A stretch of 64,000 nucleotides of DNA from Bradyrhizobium embrapense (GCF_001189235.2 NZ_LFIP02000006.1:186001-250000), one strand, 5' to 3'. Positions 50,540-59,200 are shown, counted from the first letter of the stretch. Notes: generated by a model from the letters alone, not told the origin. A program made the numbers and translations.

Positions 50540-50910
50540 TGCGAAGATGTTCCCTTCAGCTGTTTCAGAGACCATGATCGCGGCGAAAACGCGTCCGCCC
50601 ACAGCGACCATGCATGATATGCCCAGCCCAAATCGCGGCGCCCGGCCGCGCGCACGCAAGGCGCCTACCGGATAAAGGAAGCGGGTCGGCTGCGCAAGCA
50701 AGAACGGGGTCGTTTACGCCTTTTAGATTAGCAACAAGCCTTTGATATCCCCTGAAAATTCCATGCCGGGCCGGGCTGCGCCGGCCGGGCAGGAATTTAA
50801 TGTTGGGGTGGCCTTGGGCCGACCATGGGCCGACCTTGGACTGACCTTACGGCCGATTGATCGGCGGGCCCATTGCGGCGATCATTCGGCCATATCAACC
50901 GGCAGGATCC
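50540..50910. other. Divergent promoter region purA / ybaK
   Basis: 371 bp. An imperfect palindrome AAATTCC...GGAATTT at 50756-50798 with a GC-rich centre, and a doubled TGGGCCGACC at about 50816-50835, are the only structures seen. Both genes' promoters must be here. Confidence 0.4.
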
Positions 50911-51393
50911 ATGCCCAGTTCGACACAAGCGACGATGGCGCTGCGCAAGCTCGGCATTGCCTTCAGGCTACACACCTATGTCTACGATTCCAGCGCCGAG
51001 AGCATCGGGCTGCAGGCCGCGGAGGCGCTCGGCGTCGACCCGAACCGGATGCTGAAGACGCTGATGGCGGAGGTCGACGGCAAGCCGGTCTGCGCCGTGG
51101 TGCCGTCCGATTGCGAGCTCAGCATGAAGAAGCTTGCGGCAGCCCTCGGCGGCAAGTCGGCGAAGATGATGCGCCCGGCCGATGCCGAGCGGCTGACCGG
51201 CTACCATGTCGGCGGCATCAGCCCGTTCGGCCAGAAAAAGAAAGTGCCGACCGCGATCGACGAGACCGCGCTCACCCATGTCACCGTGTTCGTCAATGGC
51301 GGCCAGCGCGGCCTGCAGATCGAGATCGATCCGAACGACGCCGCGCTCGCCGCCGGCGCCACGATGAAGGCGCTGGTGGCGACGCAGGACTAG
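50911..51393 (+). CDS. ybaK: Cys-tRNA(Pro)/Cys-tRNA(Cys) deacylase YbaK
   Basis: 160 aa, YbaK/EbsC editing domain. SSAESIGLQAAEALGVDPN, then RMLKTLMAEVDGKPVCAVVP, then GYHVGGISPFGQKKKVPT. The conserved Lys (KTLM) and GGISPFG are the active-site features. It hydrolyses Cys mischarged to tRNA-Pro. ATG 50911 follows AGGATCC; the frame is open 18 codons further up. Confidence 0.9.
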   Translation: MPSSTQATMALRKLGIAFRLHTYVYDSSAESIGLQAAEALGVDPNRMLKTLMAEVDGKPVCAVVPSDCELSMKKLAAALGGKSAKMMRPADAERLTGYHVGGISPFGQKKKVPTAIDETALTHVTVFVNGGQRGLQIEIDPNDAALAAGATMKALVATQD

Positions 51394-51423
51394 GGCCCCT
51401 TCGCTCGATAACGCGTCGCGCGA

Positions 51424-51684
51424 TCAGTGCGAGGGCTTGTTGCGGCCAAACTCCGCGCCGACGTAGTCGGACAGGCCGGACAACTCCTCCGCCGAAATAT
51501 CGTTGACGTTGAGCCTGAGCTGCATGATCGCGAGATCGAGCAGATGTGCGGCGAAGGTCGCGCCGGACGCCGTCACGATGCTGCGCTGCTCGATCAAGAC
51601 CGCGATGACGTCGCGCAGACTGCGCATTTGCACTTGATCCATGGCCCTCTGCCCGATGCCGGCCGTCGTGATGTGTGTTGTCAT
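51424..51684 (-). CDS. Unknown 86-aa protein in the luxI-P450 operon
   Basis: Starts inside the P450 stop (AATGA), so it should be translated by coupling. Sequence features: AMDQVQMRSLRDVIAVLIEQ, then ATFAAHLLDLAIMQLRLNVN, then ISAEELSGLSDYVGAEFGRN. It looks all-helical and soluble, with no signal or Cys. I do not recognise the family. Its fixed place suggests that it works with the P450 or the signal it makes. Confidence 0.7.
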   Translation of the reverse strand: MTTHITTAGIGQRAMDQVQMRSLRDVIAVLIEQRSIVTASGATFAAHLLDLAIMQLRLNVNDISAEELSGLSDYVGAEFGRNKPSH

Positions 51685-53045
51685 TGGGATACCGATTGTA
51701 ATGAGCTGATGGACGCCGCATTGGCGGGTGGAATGTATGGCAGCCGCTCGGCTTCCTCGCCGAGATGCAGGATGCGCGATGGAATCTCGCGGACTTCGAT
51801 GTCGATCGTCATCGGCGGTGGAATCAGCGTCACCGAGGCTTTCGGCCAGGGCGCCGGATTCGGGCTCACGGCGGTGAAGCGATAGGCCGCGGCAATTTCG
51901 AGCGCCAGCAATTGCAGCTCGAGCATCGCAACCCCCATCCCGGCGCAGGCACGCGGGCCGGCGCCGAACGGGATGTAGGCGTCGGTGTTGTAGCGCCGCG
52001 TCATCAGGAAGCGGTCGGGATCGGGGAAATGCCTGGGATCGCGCTGCAATTGCCAGGGACAGATCACCAGCGAGGTGCCGACCTTGAGCTCGCGCCCGCC
52101 GATCGTCACCGGCTGCATCACCTCGCGCGAGAACCACCAGGCGCTGGGATAGAGCCGGCAGACCTCCTTGACGAACGTCGCGCTCAGATTGGCGTGCTTG
52201 ACCGCGTCAAGCCGCAGCTCGCCGTCGTCGCCGATGCACTCCGCCGCCTCGTCGGCAATGTCGTCCATCAGGGCGGGATCGGCGGCCATCTGGTAGAACA
52301 TCCACGCCGCCGTCGATCCCGTGGTGTGGTGGCCGGCCAGCAGCAGTGTCAGGATCTCGTCCTCGAGATCGCGATCGCTGAGGCCAAGCGCCTCGAGGTC
52401 GCGCAGCGCGCTGCTCGAGCCCGCCTTGCGGCGCAGCCGTTGCACCACCGTCGACATCGCAAGCTTGGCGCAGACCCGGTTCTGCCGGCGCCGGTACCAA
52501 GCCACCGGACCGAACGGCAAGGCGCGGAACATCTCCTCGGCGAGATCATCCTCGATCACGCCGACGGCTTGCACCAGCGCTTCCTCGTCGCCGGACGACA
52601 TCACCTGGGAGCCGAAGATCGCGACGCAGATGGTCCGCAACGCCAGCATCGCGGTGACATGGTGCGGATCGAACGAGCCGAGCCGGGCCAGACTGGCGCC
52701 GACCGCGCGGATCTCGGCGCACATATGCGGCAGGAATTTCTCGACGCTGCCCTTGGCCATGTGCTTCTGCAGCACCGTGCGCCGCCGCTTGTGCTCCTCG
52801 CCGCTCAGCATCAGCGAAGAGCGGCCGAGCACCGGCGTCAGCTTCTTGATCAGCTTGCCCTTTCCGATGTCGGTCTCCGGCGCCTTGAGGATCGGGCGCA
52901 GCAGATCGGGATCGTTCACCAGAAACACGGGCGCGGGACCGAGCCGCAGGGGCACGAGCCCCGGTTCGGCCTCGTTGCCGCGCGTCAGCAGCAGACGCAG
53001 CGGGTCACGCTGGAATGCTCGAACGTCCGAGAACATGTGAGGCAT
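51681..53045 (-). CDS. Cytochrome P450 downstream of luxI
   Basis: 454 aa. I-helix LLLAGHHTTGSTAAWM, K-helix KEVCR, PERF-like DPDRF, heme loop FGAGPRACAGMGVAM with Cys367. Within the usual heme loop, Ala replaces the residue before Cys, still acceptable. ATG 53045 follows GGAG at 8 nt and lies 41 bp inside the luxI 3' end. It is not similar enough to the gibberellin P450s to be a copy. No ferredoxin is encoded beside it, so it needs an external redox partner. Likely to modify the acyl-homoserine lactone or a co-regulated metabolite; this is inference from the overlap only. Confidence 0.88.
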   Translation of the reverse strand: MPHMFSDVRAFQRDPLRLLLTRGNEAEPGLVPLRLGPAPVFLVNDPDLLRPILKAPETDIGKGKLIKKLTPVLGRSSLMLSGEEHKRRRTVLQKHMAKGSVEKFLPHMCAEIRAVGASLARLGSFDPHHVTAMLALRTICVAIFGSQVMSSGDEEALVQAVGVIEDDLAEEMFRALPFGPVAWYRRRQNRVCAKLAMSTVVQRLRRKAGSSSALRDLEALGLSDRDLEDEILTLLLAGHHTTGSTAAWMFYQMAADPALMDDIADEAAECIGDDGELRLDAVKHANLSATFVKEVCRLYPSAWWFSREVMQPVTIGGRELKVGTSLVICPWQLQRDPRHFPDPDRFLMTRRYNTDAYIPFGAGPRACAGMGVAMLELQLLALEIAAAYRFTAVSPNPAPWPKASVTLIPPPMTIDIEVREIPSRILHLGEEAERLPYIPPANAASISSLQSVSQ

Positions 53046-53661
53046 CGTGGATCTCCAATTGCCGTCCAAGGTCGAGGAATTTGGTCAGGCCGGGATTGTC
53101 GGAAAGACCAAGCGGGATTTCTCCGGCGAGCGCCGTCAGCGGGCGGCCCATACGATCATTGCCGATCACCTGCGGCGGGCCGTAGCGGCGGGTGCGAATG
53201 TCCATACGGGTGAGAAAGCGCTCGTAGGAAAGGTCGGCGAGCGCCACGAGCGCCGCCGCCCCGCGCAGCTCGGCGAAGCGGAACATCAGCGCGTAGTTCA
53301 CGCGCGCCGTTCGCGACCTCGCGCCGCACGGCAGCACGCCGAAACGGCTGATTTCCCAGGCGTCGCGGCGGCTCGGAAAGCGGCGCACCGCAAGCTGCGG
53401 GAACACCGATTTGGTCAGATAGGGATAGTCGGTGCGGATCGCCCGGAAGCCGCCGACCAGCTCGGCGCCTGAGAACAACAGGCAGTGCTCGGTATACCAG
53501 CAGTCGAACTGATCGCGCTCGACGTCGCCGGTCGTGCTCAGAAGCCAGCCGCAATGGTCGACGAACAGCCGCTTGCGCAGCCGCAACATCGCCCCGACAT
53601 GCGCCGGATCAAGCTCTTCCCTGGTGATGAGTGCATGATATCCGTCCAATGCATTCGGCAT
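53005..53661 (-). CDS. LuxI-family acyl-homoserine-lactone synthase
   Basis: 218 aa. All LuxI invariant residues can be placed: Arg29, Phe33, Trp39 (RKRLFVDHCGW), Asp50, Asp53 (RDQFD), Arg73 (GGFRAI), Glu103 and Arg106 (WEISRFGV). It makes an N-acyl-homoserine lactone from SAM and an acyl donor; the side chain cannot be read from sequence. It does not resemble the BjaI (isovaleryl-HSL) N-terminus as I recall it. ATG 53661 follows GGAGGAAAGGA. It overlaps the P450 gene by 41 bp. Divergent from luxR. Confidence 0.9.
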   Translation of the reverse strand: MPNALDGYHALITREELDPAHVGAMLRLRKRLFVDHCGWLLSTTGDVERDQFDCWYTEHCLLFSGAELVGGFRAIRTDYPYLTKSVFPQLAVRRFPSRRDAWEISRFGVLPCGARSRTARVNYALMFRFAELRGAAALVALADLSYERFLTRMDIRTRRYGPPQVIGNDRMGRPLTALAGEIPLGLSDNPGLTKFLDLGRQLEIHDASHVLGRSSIPA

Positions 53662-53713
53662 TATCCTTTCCTCCAAATGCGGAACATCTGGAACAAAAGG
53701 GGTTAACTGTGGT

Positions 53714-53732
53714 ACCCCCGGAAACCGGGGGT
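53714..53732 (+). promoter_or_regulatory. GC hairpin covering the luxR ribosome site
   Basis: ACCCCCGG-AAA-CCGGGGGT is a perfect 8-bp stem ending 7 nt before the luxR ATG (53740) and followed by TTTTC. The GGGGG of its 3' arm is the only possible Shine-Dalgarno of luxR. It may attenuate transcription or block translation; less likely it is a lux-box-type operator in the luxI/luxR spacer. Confidence 0.5.
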
Positions 53733-53739
53733 TTTCGTC

Positions 53740-54513
53740 ATGGGCCTGGTAGACGCGATTGCAACCATCGAGGCGTCGGATACCATCGACGAGCTCAGCT
53801 CGTCATTGCACCGTGTCATCCAGAACTACGGCTTCTCGGGCTTCGCCTTTGTCGATGCCGGCCGGCCCGACCTTGATCTGCCCTATCATGTCGGCACCTA
53901 TCCCGACGCCTGGAAGCGGGCGTATGTGCAGAACGAATTCGTCCATGCCGACCCGGCGCTGGCACGGTCGCGACGCACCAACACGCCGTTCAGCTGGAGC
54001 AGCCTGAAGCTGCCGGAGCGCAGCGGGCACAAGCGGGCGCCCGAGATGAAGACGATGGATGCCGCCCGCGAGTTCGGCTTCAAGGACGGCTTCGTGGTGC
54101 CGTTCCACTATCGCGACCGGCTCGGCGCCGTGCATTCGAGTTCGACGGTGTTCTTCTGGGAAGACCAGCCGCGCGACTTCGACAAGCTGTTCATCTGCCA
54201 TCGCCATGAACTGCATCTGTTGATGATCTACTGGGTGCAACGGGCGATGGACATCGTCAACCGCGACCAGCGCAACGCGCCGACCATCCTGAAGCCCGCC
54301 GAAGCCGCCGAAACCATCAAGCTCACGGCCCGGGAAAAGGAAGTGATCGCCTGGGCCGCGCGCGGCAAGACCGTGGCCGACACCGCGCAAATCCTCGGTA
54401 TTTCGCCGGAGACCGTCGAAGGCTTCATCAAGCAGGCGCTGCGCAAGCTCGAAGCCTCCAACAAGACGCATGGGGTGGCAAAGAGCATCGCGCTCGGGAT
54501 CATCGACCTGTGA
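53740..54513 (+). CDS. LuxR-family quorum-sensing regulator
   Basis: 257 aa. Autoinducer-binding domain at about 15-165 with the conserved YVQNEFVHADPALARSRR and TPFSW, including the Asp-Pro pair that contacts the lactone ring. The LuxR helix-turn-helix at the C-terminus is LTAREKEVIAWAARGKTVAD then TAQILGISPETVEGFIKQAL. It stands 78 bp from luxI in the opposite direction and most likely senses the product of that synthase, controlling both promoters. Confidence 0.92.
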   Translation: MGLVDAIATIEASDTIDELSSSLHRVIQNYGFSGFAFVDAGRPDLDLPYHVGTYPDAWKRAYVQNEFVHADPALARSRRTNTPFSWSSLKLPERSGHKRAPEMKTMDAAREFGFKDGFVVPFHYRDRLGAVHSSSTVFFWEDQPRDFDKLFICHRHELHLLMIYWVQRAMDIVNRDQRNAPTILKPAEAAETIKLTAREKEVIAWAARGKTVADTAQILGISPETVEGFIKQALRKLEASNKTHGVAKSIALGIIDL

Positions 54514-54931
54514 GCGGCGCCGCGCGACCGTCGCGGCGTTCCGAGGACTGCTTTCGTGCGCGCTGCTTCCCTTTGCAAGATATCGCACCGCCCGCCGGCA
54601 ACGCCGCGAACTGTGGCAAGGTCACACATCCGGGTTGGATTTGCCTCGACGACATCCCCAGATTGCATTCGCGCACGATCTTGATAATAAGGCTGCGGCC
54701 CGATGACAGGGATCTTGGACTGTGGGTGCGTATTGCAGTGCCCGCCCGGTGGACCGCCCGGCCGTCGTGAAAGCGCGGATTGTCGTGGACGCCGCCCGAT
54801 GCGGCGGGACCGATCGTCGATCCGGATGATCCGTAGAAATCCCGTGACGACGAACCGCAGTTCCATTTGCTACCAATCAACGTTGCGGACATGCTGTCGA
54901 CGGACGTAGCTGGAGATCGCCCAAGCGCACC
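54514..54931. other. Intergenic region
   Basis: 418 bp between luxR and the XRE regulator, both on the plus strand. No ORF with protein-like composition and no clear terminator. Nothing recognised. Confidence 0.4.
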
Positions 54932-55318
54932 ATGAGCACATCGCAGGACGACCAGATCGATCAACTGGTGCAGGCGCGCTGGCGCGAAATCGGGCTGTCG
55001 CAGGCAGATCTCGCCGAGATCCTGTGCGCGGGAGCCTCCCTGCAAAAGAACGGCGTGGACGGCACCGTAAAAATCGATACCGGGCGCCTGGCCACCGTCG
55101 CCGAGATGCTCGGGATCGCCGCCGATCTCCTCAATCGCCGGCCCGCCACCACGGCGCTGGCACACGGCGGCCTGGCGTCGGAATCGCTGCAATCCCTGCT
55201 CGAGCTGCGCATGCTGCGGGTGTTCCGCGACGTCAACGACCCCGACACCAAGCGGATCCTGATCGAGCTCGCCGAGCAGATCGTCAAGCGCCAGACCACG
55301 CCGCCGGAAACCCGCTAG
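54932..55318 (+). CDS. XRE-like DNA-binding protein
   Basis: 128 aa. The first half resembles a Cro/C1 helix-turn-helix (RWREIGLSQADLAEILCAGA, then IDTGRLATVAEMLGIAADLL), with an insertion between the helices. The second half is helical (LQSLLELRMLRVFRDVND, IELAEQIVKRQ), a layout common in Bradyrhizobium XRE proteins. Target unknown. Confidence 0.7.
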   Translation: MSTSQDDQIDQLVQARWREIGLSQADLAEILCAGASLQKNGVDGTVKIDTGRLATVAEMLGIAADLLNRRPATTALAHGGLASESLQSLLELRMLRVFRDVNDPDTKRILIELAEQIVKRQTTPPETR

Positions 55319-55523
55319 AGGTTTCCGGCAGATCGGCTGGTACGCCGCCTGGCAAAGCGCCATCGCGCCTTCCGTAAGGGGCCATCGCGCATGGTCGCGA
55401 TGCGTCGATCCCCATTGATAGAACGGCAGAATCCGTGTCTGTGACGGGGCGCCGGGGAGATCCATGCCGGCCCGGCGACGGCCGGGCGGGCGGGCCGCGG
55501 CGTCGTGAACCCGGGCCTTTCGC

Positions 55524-56450
55524 ATGTCTGCCACCGATTCCACCACAACGCCTGCGTCCGGCTCCTGGATCGCCAACCAGCCGTATCTATTGCTCTGCAT
55601 CACCGCGATGTGCTGGGCCGGCAATGCGATCGTCGGCCGGCTCGCCGCCGGCCACATTCCGCCGGTGACGCTGTCGTTCCTGCGTTGGTTCGTGGCGTTC
55701 CTGATCATCCTGCCGTTTGCCTGGAAGCATCTCGCCAGCGACTGGCCCGCGATCCGCAAGAATCTCGGCATCATGCTGCTGCTGTCGATGACCGGCATCA
55801 GCGCCTTCAACACGCTGCAGTACTGGGCGCTCGAACACACCCAGGCGCTCAACACGCTGCTGCTGCAATCCTCCGTGCCGCTGATGGTCGCGCTGTGGTC
55901 GCTGATCCTGCTCGGCGCGCGGCTGACGCTGGCGCAGCTTTGCGGCGTCTTGCTGTCGCTCGCCGGCGTGCTGGTGATCCTGCTGCACGGCGATCTTACG
56001 ACGCTGTCGAAGATCGAGTTCAACAAGGGCGACCTGATCTTCATCGCCGCGCTGGTGATCTTCGCGTTTTACTCGGTGCTGACCCTGAAGCGGCCCAGGA
56101 TCCATGGGCTGTCGGTCGCGGCCTTTACCTTCGGCTGCGGCGCGCTGTTCCTGATCCCGTTCCTGATCTGGGAACTGGGCACGCGTCCGGTAATGCAGCT
56201 CACGGCCGGCAACCTGCTGTCGCTGTTCTATGTCGCGGTATTCCCCTCGACGGTGGCCTATCTGTGTTTCAACCGCGGTGTGCAGCTGATCGGCGCCAAC
56301 CGCGCCGCGCCGTTCTTCCACATGGTTCCGGTGTTCGGCACCATCATGTCGATCGTGTTCATCGGCGAGCATCCGCAGGCCTTCCACTTCATCGGCTTCG
56401 CGCTGGTGCTGGCCGGCGTCTTCGCGGCGTCGCGGAGGCAGTCGGCCTGA
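55524..56450 (+). CDS. EamA/DMT-family transporter (paralogue 1)
   Basis: 308 aa with ten membrane helices in two EamA repeats. IANQPYLLLCITAMCWAGNA opens the first; GDLIFIAALVIFAFYSVL opens the second; FNRGVQLIGANRAAPFFHMV is highly conserved. Exporter of small metabolites or amino acids; substrate unknown. It is closely related along its whole length to the protein encoded at 61521-62462. Confidence 0.87.
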   Translation: MSATDSTTTPASGSWIANQPYLLLCITAMCWAGNAIVGRLAAGHIPPVTLSFLRWFVAFLIILPFAWKHLASDWPAIRKNLGIMLLLSMTGISAFNTLQYWALEHTQALNTLLLQSSVPLMVALWSLILLGARLTLAQLCGVLLSLAGVLVILLHGDLTTLSKIEFNKGDLIFIAALVIFAFYSVLTLKRPRIHGLSVAAFTFGCGALFLIPFLIWELGTRPVMQLTAGNLLSLFYVAVFPSTVAYLCFNRGVQLIGANRAAPFFHMVPVFGTIMSIVFIGEHPQAFHFIGFALVLAGVFAASRRQSA

Positions 56451-56532
56451 GCTACCCCGCGTCCGCAGGCGCGGTGACGGGCGCCGGCAAATCCGCTATT
56501 GATCGAGCCCTGCTTCGCGAACGGATGTCTGC

Positions 56533-57342
56533 ATGGCGCGCGCCAGCAATGTTGTGATCGGCACCCTGACGCTGGCCCTGATCGCCGGCTCGCTCGGCGG
56601 CTGGCTGGGCTATCAGCGCTATGCCGGCATCAAGCGGATGGTGCCGTTCCGCGTCGTGTTCGAGGGCTCGGCGTCGGGCCTGCGCCGCGGCGCCAGCGTC
56701 AACTTCGCCGGTGTGCGGATCGGCGAGGTGGTCTCGATCAGGCTCGACCGCCACCGCGTGGTGGCGATGACGCGGATCGAGGGCAACGCTCCGATCAAGA
56801 AGGACACCCAGGCCGGCCTCGAATTCCAGGGCCTCACCGGGATCGCCTCGATTTCCTTCACCGGCGGCACCGACGAAGCCCCGCCGCCGCCGCTCGGCGC
56901 CGACGGCATTCCCGAGCTGACCGCCGACGCCGAAGGCACGATGGGCATCCAGGAGAAACTGCGCGTCGCGCTGCGCAATGTCGACCGCGTCATCACCGAG
57001 AACGAGGCCGACATCAAGGACTCGCTGCTCGGGCTCGAGAACTTCACCAACTCGCTGTCCGGCAATGGCGAATTGATCGCGGGCTTCATCGATGCCGCCG
57101 ACGACGGCATCAGCACTGTCGACGCCAAGCTGACCTCGGCCGACAAGTTCCTGAAGAGCTTCGGCAGCGACAAATATGGCGGCGAGCTGTTGCCGACCGT
57201 GATCTCGCTGCGCGAGCTGGTCCAGAGCTTCGACAAGAAGTCCGGCACCATGATCGCCGAGACCCGCAAGACGCTCAGCGACGTCAGCCAGTCCGTCAAC
57301 ACATTCAACGAGAAATTTGTCCCGCCCGCCGCCAGGCGCTAG
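56533..57342 (+). CDS. MCE-domain (MlaD-like) membrane-anchored protein
   Basis: 269 aa. One N-terminal membrane helix (VVIGTLTLALIAGSLGGWLG) followed by the MCE domain: FRVVFEGSASGLRRGASVNF, then AGVRIGEVVSIRLDRHRVV, then AGLEFQGLTGIASISFTGG. The C-terminal part is a long helix. Such proteins are periplasmic lipid-binding parts of Mla-type ABC transporters. No mlaE/mlaF/mlaC partner is next to it, so it must pair with one elsewhere. Confidence 0.88.
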   Translation: MARASNVVIGTLTLALIAGSLGGWLGYQRYAGIKRMVPFRVVFEGSASGLRRGASVNFAGVRIGEVVSIRLDRHRVVAMTRIEGNAPIKKDTQAGLEFQGLTGIASISFTGGTDEAPPPPLGADGIPELTADAEGTMGIQEKLRVALRNVDRVITENEADIKDSLLGLENFTNSLSGNGELIAGFIDAADDGISTVDAKLTSADKFLKSFGSDKYGGELLPTVISLRELVQSFDKKSGTMIAETRKTLSDVSQSVNTFNEKFVPPAARR

Positions 57343-57399
57343 CCTCGCTTTCCAGCCAAGAACCAAGAACAACACCCAAGAACAACGGAAACGCCCAAC

Positions 57400-58617
57400 G
57401 TGCACGACCGGACCGCAGCGCCCTCCCCACCTCCCGCCACCGTCAACCGCGCAGCGATCGCCGTGCCCCGGCATTTGCGGCGCTATCTCACGCTCGACGA
57501 TTTCGAGCCGCAGGCGCGGCGGCTGCTGCCGAAATTCCTCTACGGTTACATCTCCGGCGGCGCCGAGACCGACGCCGCGCGGTCGGACAATCGCCGCGCA
57601 TTCGACGAATACGGCTTCGTGCCGCGCGTGCTGAACGACGTCTCCGGGCGCGACCAGACCACGACGCTGTTCGGCAAGAGCTACGCCTCGCCGTTCGGGA
57701 TCCCGCCGATGGGCTCGTCCGCGCTGTGCGCCTATCGCGGCGACATCGTGCTGGCGCGCGCCGCGGCCGCGGCCAATGTCCCGATGATCCTCTCGGCCTC
57801 CTCGCTGATCACGCTGGAAGACGTCCGCGCCGCCAATCAGCAGGCCTGGTACCAGGCCTATCTCGCCGGGCTTCCCGAGCGCATCGAGCCGCTGGTCGAT
57901 CGCGTCGCGGCAGCCGGCTACGACACCTTCGTCGTCACCGCCGACGTGCCGGTGCCGCCCAACCGCGAGAACAACATCCGCAACGGCTTCCAGGTGCCGC
58001 TCGAGATCACGCCGCGGGTGTTCTGGGACACCATCACCCATCCGGACTGGCTGCTGAACACGTGGGCGCGCACCGTGCTCAATCACGGCATGCCGCATTT
58101 CGAGAACATGGACGCCAAGCGGGGCCCGCCGGTGCTGTCCAAGAACTTGATGCGCAACATCGGCAGCCGCGACCAACTCGCCTGGAAGCATGTCGAGCTG
58201 ATCCGCAAGCGCTGGCCCGGCAAGCTCGTGGTCAAGGGGCTGATCTCGCCGGAGGACGCGCGGCTGGCGCGCGAGCACGGCTGCGACGGCGTCATGGTCT
58301 CCAACCATGGCGGCCGCCAGCTCGACTACACTGTCTCCGCCCTGCGCACGCTGCCTGAGATCGCGGCGCAGAAGGGCGGCATGACGGTCATGATGGACGG
58401 CGGCGTCCGCCGCGGCACGGACGTGATCAAGGCGCTCGCGCTCGGTGCCGACTTCGTCTGGGTCGGCCGGCCGTTCCTCTACGCCGCCGTGGTCGCAGGC
58501 GAGGCCGGTGTGTCGCGCGCGATCTCGCTGCTGCACGCCGAGATCGACCGCGACCTCGCGTTGCTCGGCATCCGCAGCCTGAAGGAGATTACCCCCGATC
58601 TGGTGCGGAAGTTCTAA
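57400..58617 (+). CDS. FMN-dependent alpha-hydroxy-acid oxidase (LldD-like)
   Basis: 405 aa TIM-barrel flavoprotein. YLTLDDFEPQARRLLPKFLY and YGYISGGAETD are the usual N-terminus; SNHGGRQLDYTVSAL holds the catalytic His and Arg; FVWVGRPFLYAAVVAGE is the FMN phosphate site. It oxidises a 2-hydroxy acid such as lactate or mandelate; which one is open. The start is GTG 57400 with GGAA upstream. It follows the MCE gene by 57 bp. Confidence 0.88.
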   Translation: MHDRTAAPSPPPATVNRAAIAVPRHLRRYLTLDDFEPQARRLLPKFLYGYISGGAETDAARSDNRRAFDEYGFVPRVLNDVSGRDQTTTLFGKSYASPFGIPPMGSSALCAYRGDIVLARAAAAANVPMILSASSLITLEDVRAANQQAWYQAYLAGLPERIEPLVDRVAAAGYDTFVVTADVPVPPNRENNIRNGFQVPLEITPRVFWDTITHPDWLLNTWARTVLNHGMPHFENMDAKRGPPVLSKNLMRNIGSRDQLAWKHVELIRKRWPGKLVVKGLISPEDARLAREHGCDGVMVSNHGGRQLDYTVSALRTLPEIAAQKGGMTVMMDGGVRRGTDVIKALALGADFVWVGRPFLYAAVVAGEAGVSRAISLLHAEIDRDLALLGIRSLKEITPDLVRKF

Positions 58618-58722
58618 GAGCGTTTTCGAGCGAAGTGGATACCGGTTCGCGTGAAGAAAACGCGTCACAACAAGAGTCTGGAGCCCCCTTCCGATTCTGT
58701 CGGAAAGGAAAAGGCTCTAGAC
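58618..58722. repeat. Interspersed repeat between convergent genes
   Basis: Contains GAGCGTTTTCGAGCGAAGTG at 58618-58637, a sequence type found many times between genes in this group. A long imperfect stem follows: GAGTCTGGAGCC at 58674-58685 against GGCTCTAGACTC at 58713-58724, with the inner hairpin TTCCGATTCTGTCGGAA. It lies exactly between two convergent genes and probably serves as a two-way terminator. Confidence 0.6.
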
Positions 58723-59127
58723 TCACGCATAGCGCGCCGCGCCCATGCAGAGCGCGGTGACCGCGAGCAGCCCGGCCGCGATGCGCTGCGCCACCGCCAG
58801 CCTGGAACGCGCAGCCGACTTATCGCCCGCGCTGCTGTGCAGCTGCCGGACCGCGCCGCCGCCGACGATGATCTGGACGGCGATCGCGGCCAGCGCGGCG
58901 CTCGCACCACCGGTCAAAATCTGCTCCGACAGAGCGAACGAGCCTTCATGGGCCAGGCGCCAGAGCGTGGCGCCGGTCACGATCGCGACTGTCGCGGCGC
59001 CGATTTGCGGAAACAGCAATTTTTCGCCGCCGAGGCCGCCGGTGCGTGCCAAAGTGAAGCTGGAGCCGGCCCAGAACACCGATGACAGGACGTGAAGGGA
59101 CAGCGCTATGATGAGTGCGGTCTGCAT
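58723..59127 (-). CDS. Small membrane protein divergent to a TetR gene
   Basis: 134 aa with four predicted membrane helices: IIALSLHVLSSVFWAGSSF, QIGAATVAIVTGATLWRLA, ASAALAAIAVQIIVGGGAV and IAAGLLAVTALCMGAARYA. No family name known to me. Shared operator with the TetR gene on the other side indicates that it is the regulator's main target. Confidence 0.72.
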   Translation of the reverse strand: MQTALIIALSLHVLSSVFWAGSSFTLARTGGLGGEKLLFPQIGAATVAIVTGATLWRLAHEGSFALSEQILTGGASAALAAIAVQIIVGGGAVRQLHSSAGDKSAARSRLAVAQRIAAGLLAVTALCMGAARYA

Positions 59128-59157
59128 GGTTTCGCTCCAAGGGCACTGGAAATTAGA

Positions 59158-59172
59158 TATACATGATGTATA
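59158..59172. promoter_or_regulatory. Palindromic operator, probable TetR site
   Basis: TATACAT-G-ATGTATA, a perfect 7-1-7 inverted repeat in the 73-bp spacer between the divergent membrane-protein and TetR genes. Size and symmetry are those of TetR-family operators. Confidence 0.65.
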
Positions 59173-59200
59173 GTCAATCCGACAAAAGCAAGGCCGACCG

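Noticed and set aside
51424-52137. 237-codon minus-strand frame ending at 51424
   Set aside because: Its first two thirds lie inside the P450 gene in another frame; only the last 86 codons, starting at the P450 stop, form a plausible gene.
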